Origin: Euonymus europaeus
Taxonomy: Eukaryota > Streptophyta > Magnoliopsida > Celastrales > Celastraceae
Assembly: GCA_963580455.1 (NCBI GenBank)
Contig: OY756960.1
Span: 2,542,001-2,606,000 of the forward strand
DNA: 64,000 nucleotides
Reading direction: 5' to 3'
Shown here: one piece after another, positions 61,663 to 64,000 of the stretch
Layout: each line of letters opens with the position of its first letter
Position numbering within the stretch: the stretch's first letter is position 1
The notes under the pieces: model-generated
Seen by the model: only the letters and a program-made list of their open reading frames with translations
Told to the model about the DNA's origin: nothing
Database searches by the model: none
Translations under genes and position numbers: made by a program

Positions 61663-61954
61663 GGAAATGGATTTATTGGTGACCAGAAAGTTCCCTTTGT
61701 GTTTCTTTTGGAGATCTTAGGGAAATAAAAAAAAATCCTTCTCTTGTGAATGCTTAGAGCCCAGAACCCATGAATATTTAGCCTTTAAGCAACCTTTTCT
61801 GCAAGCAATTCTACTTATGCCTTTCTACATCAAATGGAGAACATACAGAGACTTAGAACCTGCATTTCTCTTCATCATCTTGAGCCTCATGAATCTCTCT
61901 GTTTTTTACTAGTCAAAAAAAAGAAAAAAAGAATTGCATATAACAATAGCAGTC
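59762..61954. other. Intergenic, AT-rich
   Basis: No gene supported. Short TG and TA repeats occur near 59850 and 60185, and a long (AT)n run at 61629-61659. Short open frames here have no recognisable content. Confidence 0.5.
61629..61659. repeat. (AT)n microsatellite
   Basis: About 15 AT units in intergenic sequence. Confidence 0.9.
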
Positions 61955-62107
61955 ATGCACACTGATCTTACACCAAGTCCTCAAGGAGCAGACTTAGGCA
62001 GCAAAACTAGTGCATTCCTTATAATCTTAATCATTCTCTGTGGCCTCTGTTGCTTCATTCTTTGCATCATTGCTGAATCCACCCGCTCACAAGTGCATAC
62101 ACGTTAG
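61955..62107 (+). CDS. Short ORF resembling the first exon of a DUF1218-type membrane protein
   Basis: A 50-codon frame starts MHTDLTPSPQGADLGSKTSA, runs through one hydrophobic segment (FLIILIILCGLCCFILCII) and then AESTRSQV. A transmembrane helix followed by AAES-R or AE-TRS is typical of the N-terminus of plant DUF1218 (MODIFYING WALL LIGNIN-like) proteins, whose later exons carry three more helices. A possible donor (CAAGTGCAT) lies at the S-Q-V codons. I found no following exons before 62350, where a Harbinger-like element begins, so this may be a truncated gene, a gene continuing beyond an insertion, or a chance frame. Confidence 0.35.
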   Translation: MHTDLTPSPQGADLGSKTSAFLIILIILCGLCCFILCIIAESTRSQVHTR

Positions 62108-62569
62108 TTTTGATTAGTTTTAATGTCAATTTATGTAATCTGGGTGTATGTAAAGATGACCTTAATTTCTGCATACTCAACAACGACAACAATCTCTATT
62201 ATTTCTTTCTTGTCGGACATGTATTGCTGTCGGGGAGATCCTCTCGTTGTCTGGGATAAGTGTGGAGTCAGACATCTGAAAAACTGGCTGAGTGTCAAAG
62301 AAATTATATAGTACCATCGGCGATATAACCCAGTTGGTTATGTGGCTGTTAGGGCAACTCCAACAACAATATGCATTTTGGGTATGCATATTTCCATTTC
62401 AATACCTTGAATAGTTATTTGCATATTAGCTTTAACTTTTTGATTCCAACAATGAGTATGTAAATTGAGTTTGCATTTTTTTCTACATTTTATTTTCAAT
62501 AAATAGTTTTAGTCTATCATTCATTTCATCAACCAAGTCGCAATTTTTTTTTTATTCTCAAACAAATCC

Positions 62570-63059
62570 ATGGATCATCCAAGTTTTAGTTCTGAAATTT
62601 TGAGAGAATTTCTTAATTTAGACTTTGACTCTGAAGATGAGTTGAAACAACTTTTTTCAGCACGAGAGACAGATGATCAACAAGTCAGTGGGAGGAGACG
62701 AATCGGCCATCGAGGTTCCATTCTTAGACATAAAATAGTTCATCGCAATCATGCTGACGGTCACTCCAGACTATGGAATGATTACTTCAATCCAGATTCA
62801 ATTTACCATGAAGGTCTATTTAGAAGAAGATTTCGAAAGAGTTAATTTTTTTTTTCACATTTCAAATGCTGTAGCTGCGAATGATACTTATTTTTCCCAA
62901 AGACGAAATGTTGCCGGAGTCTTAGGTCTCTCTCCCCTTCAAAAGAGTACAGTTGCAATTAGGATCCTCGCATATGGGACTTCAGCTGATTCCTTAGACG
63001 AGTACATACAGATCGGCGAAAGTACCGCAATTGATAGTCTAAGCATTTCAATACATTAG
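62570..63059 (+). pseudogene. HARBI1/ALP1-like transposase fragment, frameshifted and truncated
   Basis: The first frame (62570-62845) begins MDHPSFSSEILREFLNLDFD and reaches SRLWNDYFNPDSIYHEGLF, then RRRFRK, as in plant Harbinger transposases. The frame is then lost in a T-rich run near 62848. Similarity continues in another frame up to 63059: GVLGLSPLQKSTVAIRILAY, GTSADSLDEYIQIGESTAI. The catalytic DDE part that should follow is absent; a short duplicated block (AAGCATTTCAATACATTAGA) at 63041 and 63111 marks the break. Nonfunctional. Confidence 0.75.
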
Positions 63060-63139
63060 AAATTAAAAACACACACAACATAAGCATCCCAGTAATCAAC
63101 CGACACTGAATAAGCATTTCAATACATTAGAAATTGTAA

Positions 63140-63518
63140 CTCTTCTTTGCCATTATTTCAATCCTTGCATTCTTCCAGTACTCAACCACCATTGGATACA
63201 TCCCTCAAAGGTCGTTGGACATAACTTCAATTTCTCAGTTCCTATCCATCTCATTTTCTTTTAATTTGCGGTCTCGTTGTTGTTCCATGGGTGTTGAAAT
63301 ACTCATGAATTCTATGCATTCCCTTGAGTTGCGTCCTTACTAGTATTGAGCCAAGTAGACACCAATAACTTATCATCATCAACTAAGAAGTTTCTGGACC
63401 TTTGACTACCTCTTATAGTGGGAGCAAAATTGGATGACTCATTATGGTCGATGTCGTTATCAACTTCTACGTCATCGCTCATAAGCAATGAAGCATATGA
63501 CTCATACATGGGATCCAT
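63140..63518 (-). pseudogene. Harbinger Myb/SANT-like accessory protein remnant
   Basis: The minus-strand frame 63312-63518 encodes SYASLLMSDDVEVDNDID, then RSRNFLVDDDKLLVSTWLN and TSKDATQGN, matching the start of the Myb-like domain in the second protein of plant PIF/Harbinger elements (often labelled glutathione S-transferase T3-like). It stops early; farther along, MEQQRDRKLKENEMD and YWKNARIEIMAKKSY in shifted frames look like its C-terminal coiled region, so the middle is deleted. It is convergent with the transposase relic. Confidence 0.55.
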
Positions 63519-63703
63519 ATCTACAAAAAGTAAATAAAAACATATTACTCGGATTCCTTCTCCTATTTCAGATTTTGTACATTAATCCTTTGAAGCATGT
63601 AAGGCTTGGTGCAGATGTGTGCAATATATTAGATAGAAATAGACATTCAAACAACAGTATTAGGAATACCCTCCTTCACCATGACAGGAAACCACGAGTG
63701 ATT

Positions 63704-63732
63704 GAAAAGAAAAAGAAAAAGAAAAAGAAAAG
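63704..63732. repeat. (GAAAAA)n microsatellite
   Basis: Four to five repeats of GAAAAA within the presumed Harbinger-derived region. Confidence 0.85.
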
Positions 63733-64000
63733 GACTCATAACATGATGTATCCAAGGCCAACAACCTAAATGAGAAACAAATATAAAAATCCAACATTGT
63801 GCAAACATATTATGGTTTTCCAAGCACAAACTAGTGGGAGTTCTCCTATAACTATTTTCCCATTGTAATAGATTGGCACAAATTTAGATTTATGAGCTTC
63901 TCAAAGCTTAAAAACACACAATGAAGGATAGTAAAATGCATGCACATCAAGCAAGTAAACTTAAAAGAAAGCCATGTAGAAGAGTAGAAAATGTAATTGA

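Larger units (their letters stand above)
62352..64000. mobile_element. PIF/Harbinger-type element, decayed; right end not seen
   Basis: TTA at 62349-62351 is followed by GGGCAACTCCAACAACAATA, fitting a Harbinger left end (TTA target site, GGG...TCCAACA terminus). Within it are remnants of both standard proteins: a HARBI1-like transposase on the plus strand and a Myb-like accessory protein on the minus strand. No matching right terminus was found before the window ends, so the end coordinate is only the window limit. Confidence 0.6.

Noticed and set aside
1..64000. A metabolic gene cluster or defence system spanning the window
   Set aside because: The genes belong to unrelated conserved pathways, vary in strand, and are separated by ordinary plant spacers and transposon debris.

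Overview
This window is nuclear DNA from a flowering plant, almost certainly a eudicot. The genes are intron-rich, with GT-AG introns and an AT-rich background. The proteins include a plastid-targeted enzyme, a CAMTA transcription factor, a FAR1-related protein and a TRM/LONGIFOLIA-type protein, and the interspersed elements are typical of plants (hAT, Harbinger, tRNA-derived SINEs, solo LTRs, a plant-mobile-domain relic). I could not name the species. Exon models below come from splice sites read by eye and checked for reading frame and family continuity.

Layout, left to right. (1) About 74-4017, + strand: the C-terminal part of a BRWD/PHIP-type WD40-bromodomain protein; its WD40 half lies outside the window. 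(2) 5285-11623, +: a complete 15-exon gene for plastidial dihydrolipoyl dehydrogenase (574 aa). (3) 13255-13551, -: ribosomal protein eL29 (61 aa), head to head with (4) 14183-16947, +: the COPII GTPase SAR1 (193 aa). The two share a short promoter rich in TGGGCC motifs and a telo-box. (5) 17363-27476, -: a 13-exon CAMTA5/6-like calmodulin-binding transcription activator (918 aa). (6) 27.6-36.4 kb: a gene-poor repeat island with a Helitron-like end, a SINE, a copia LTR fragment, a decayed plant-mobile-domain sequence split by a 2.35-kb solo LTR, and a hAT-type non-autonomous element. (7) 36432-45499, +: a 14-exon AMSH3-like JAMM deubiquitinase (511 aa), whose introns hold a nested hAT/foldback structure and a well-preserved SINE. 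(8) 47790-51151, -: a TRM-family protein (926 aa). (9) 55459-58233, +: a FRS11-like FAR1-related protein (747 aa), itself a domesticated Mutator-like transposase. (10) 58.2-64 kb: a small unknown ORF, a possible DUF1218 first exon, and a decayed PIF/Harbinger element with transposase and Myb-like remnants facing each other.

The genes are ordinary single-copy housekeeping or regulatory loci from unrelated pathways: chromatin reading, plastid lipoamide metabolism, translation, ER export, calcium signalling, endosomal deubiquitination, microtubule organisation and transcription. Nothing suggests an operon-like or gene-cluster system, and I saw no convincing evidence of an undescribed biological system. 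The most informative signals are the transposable-element structures with readable target-site duplications, a probable GC-AG intron, a divergent promoter, upstream ORFs, and a catalytic motif split by a transposon-loaded intron.
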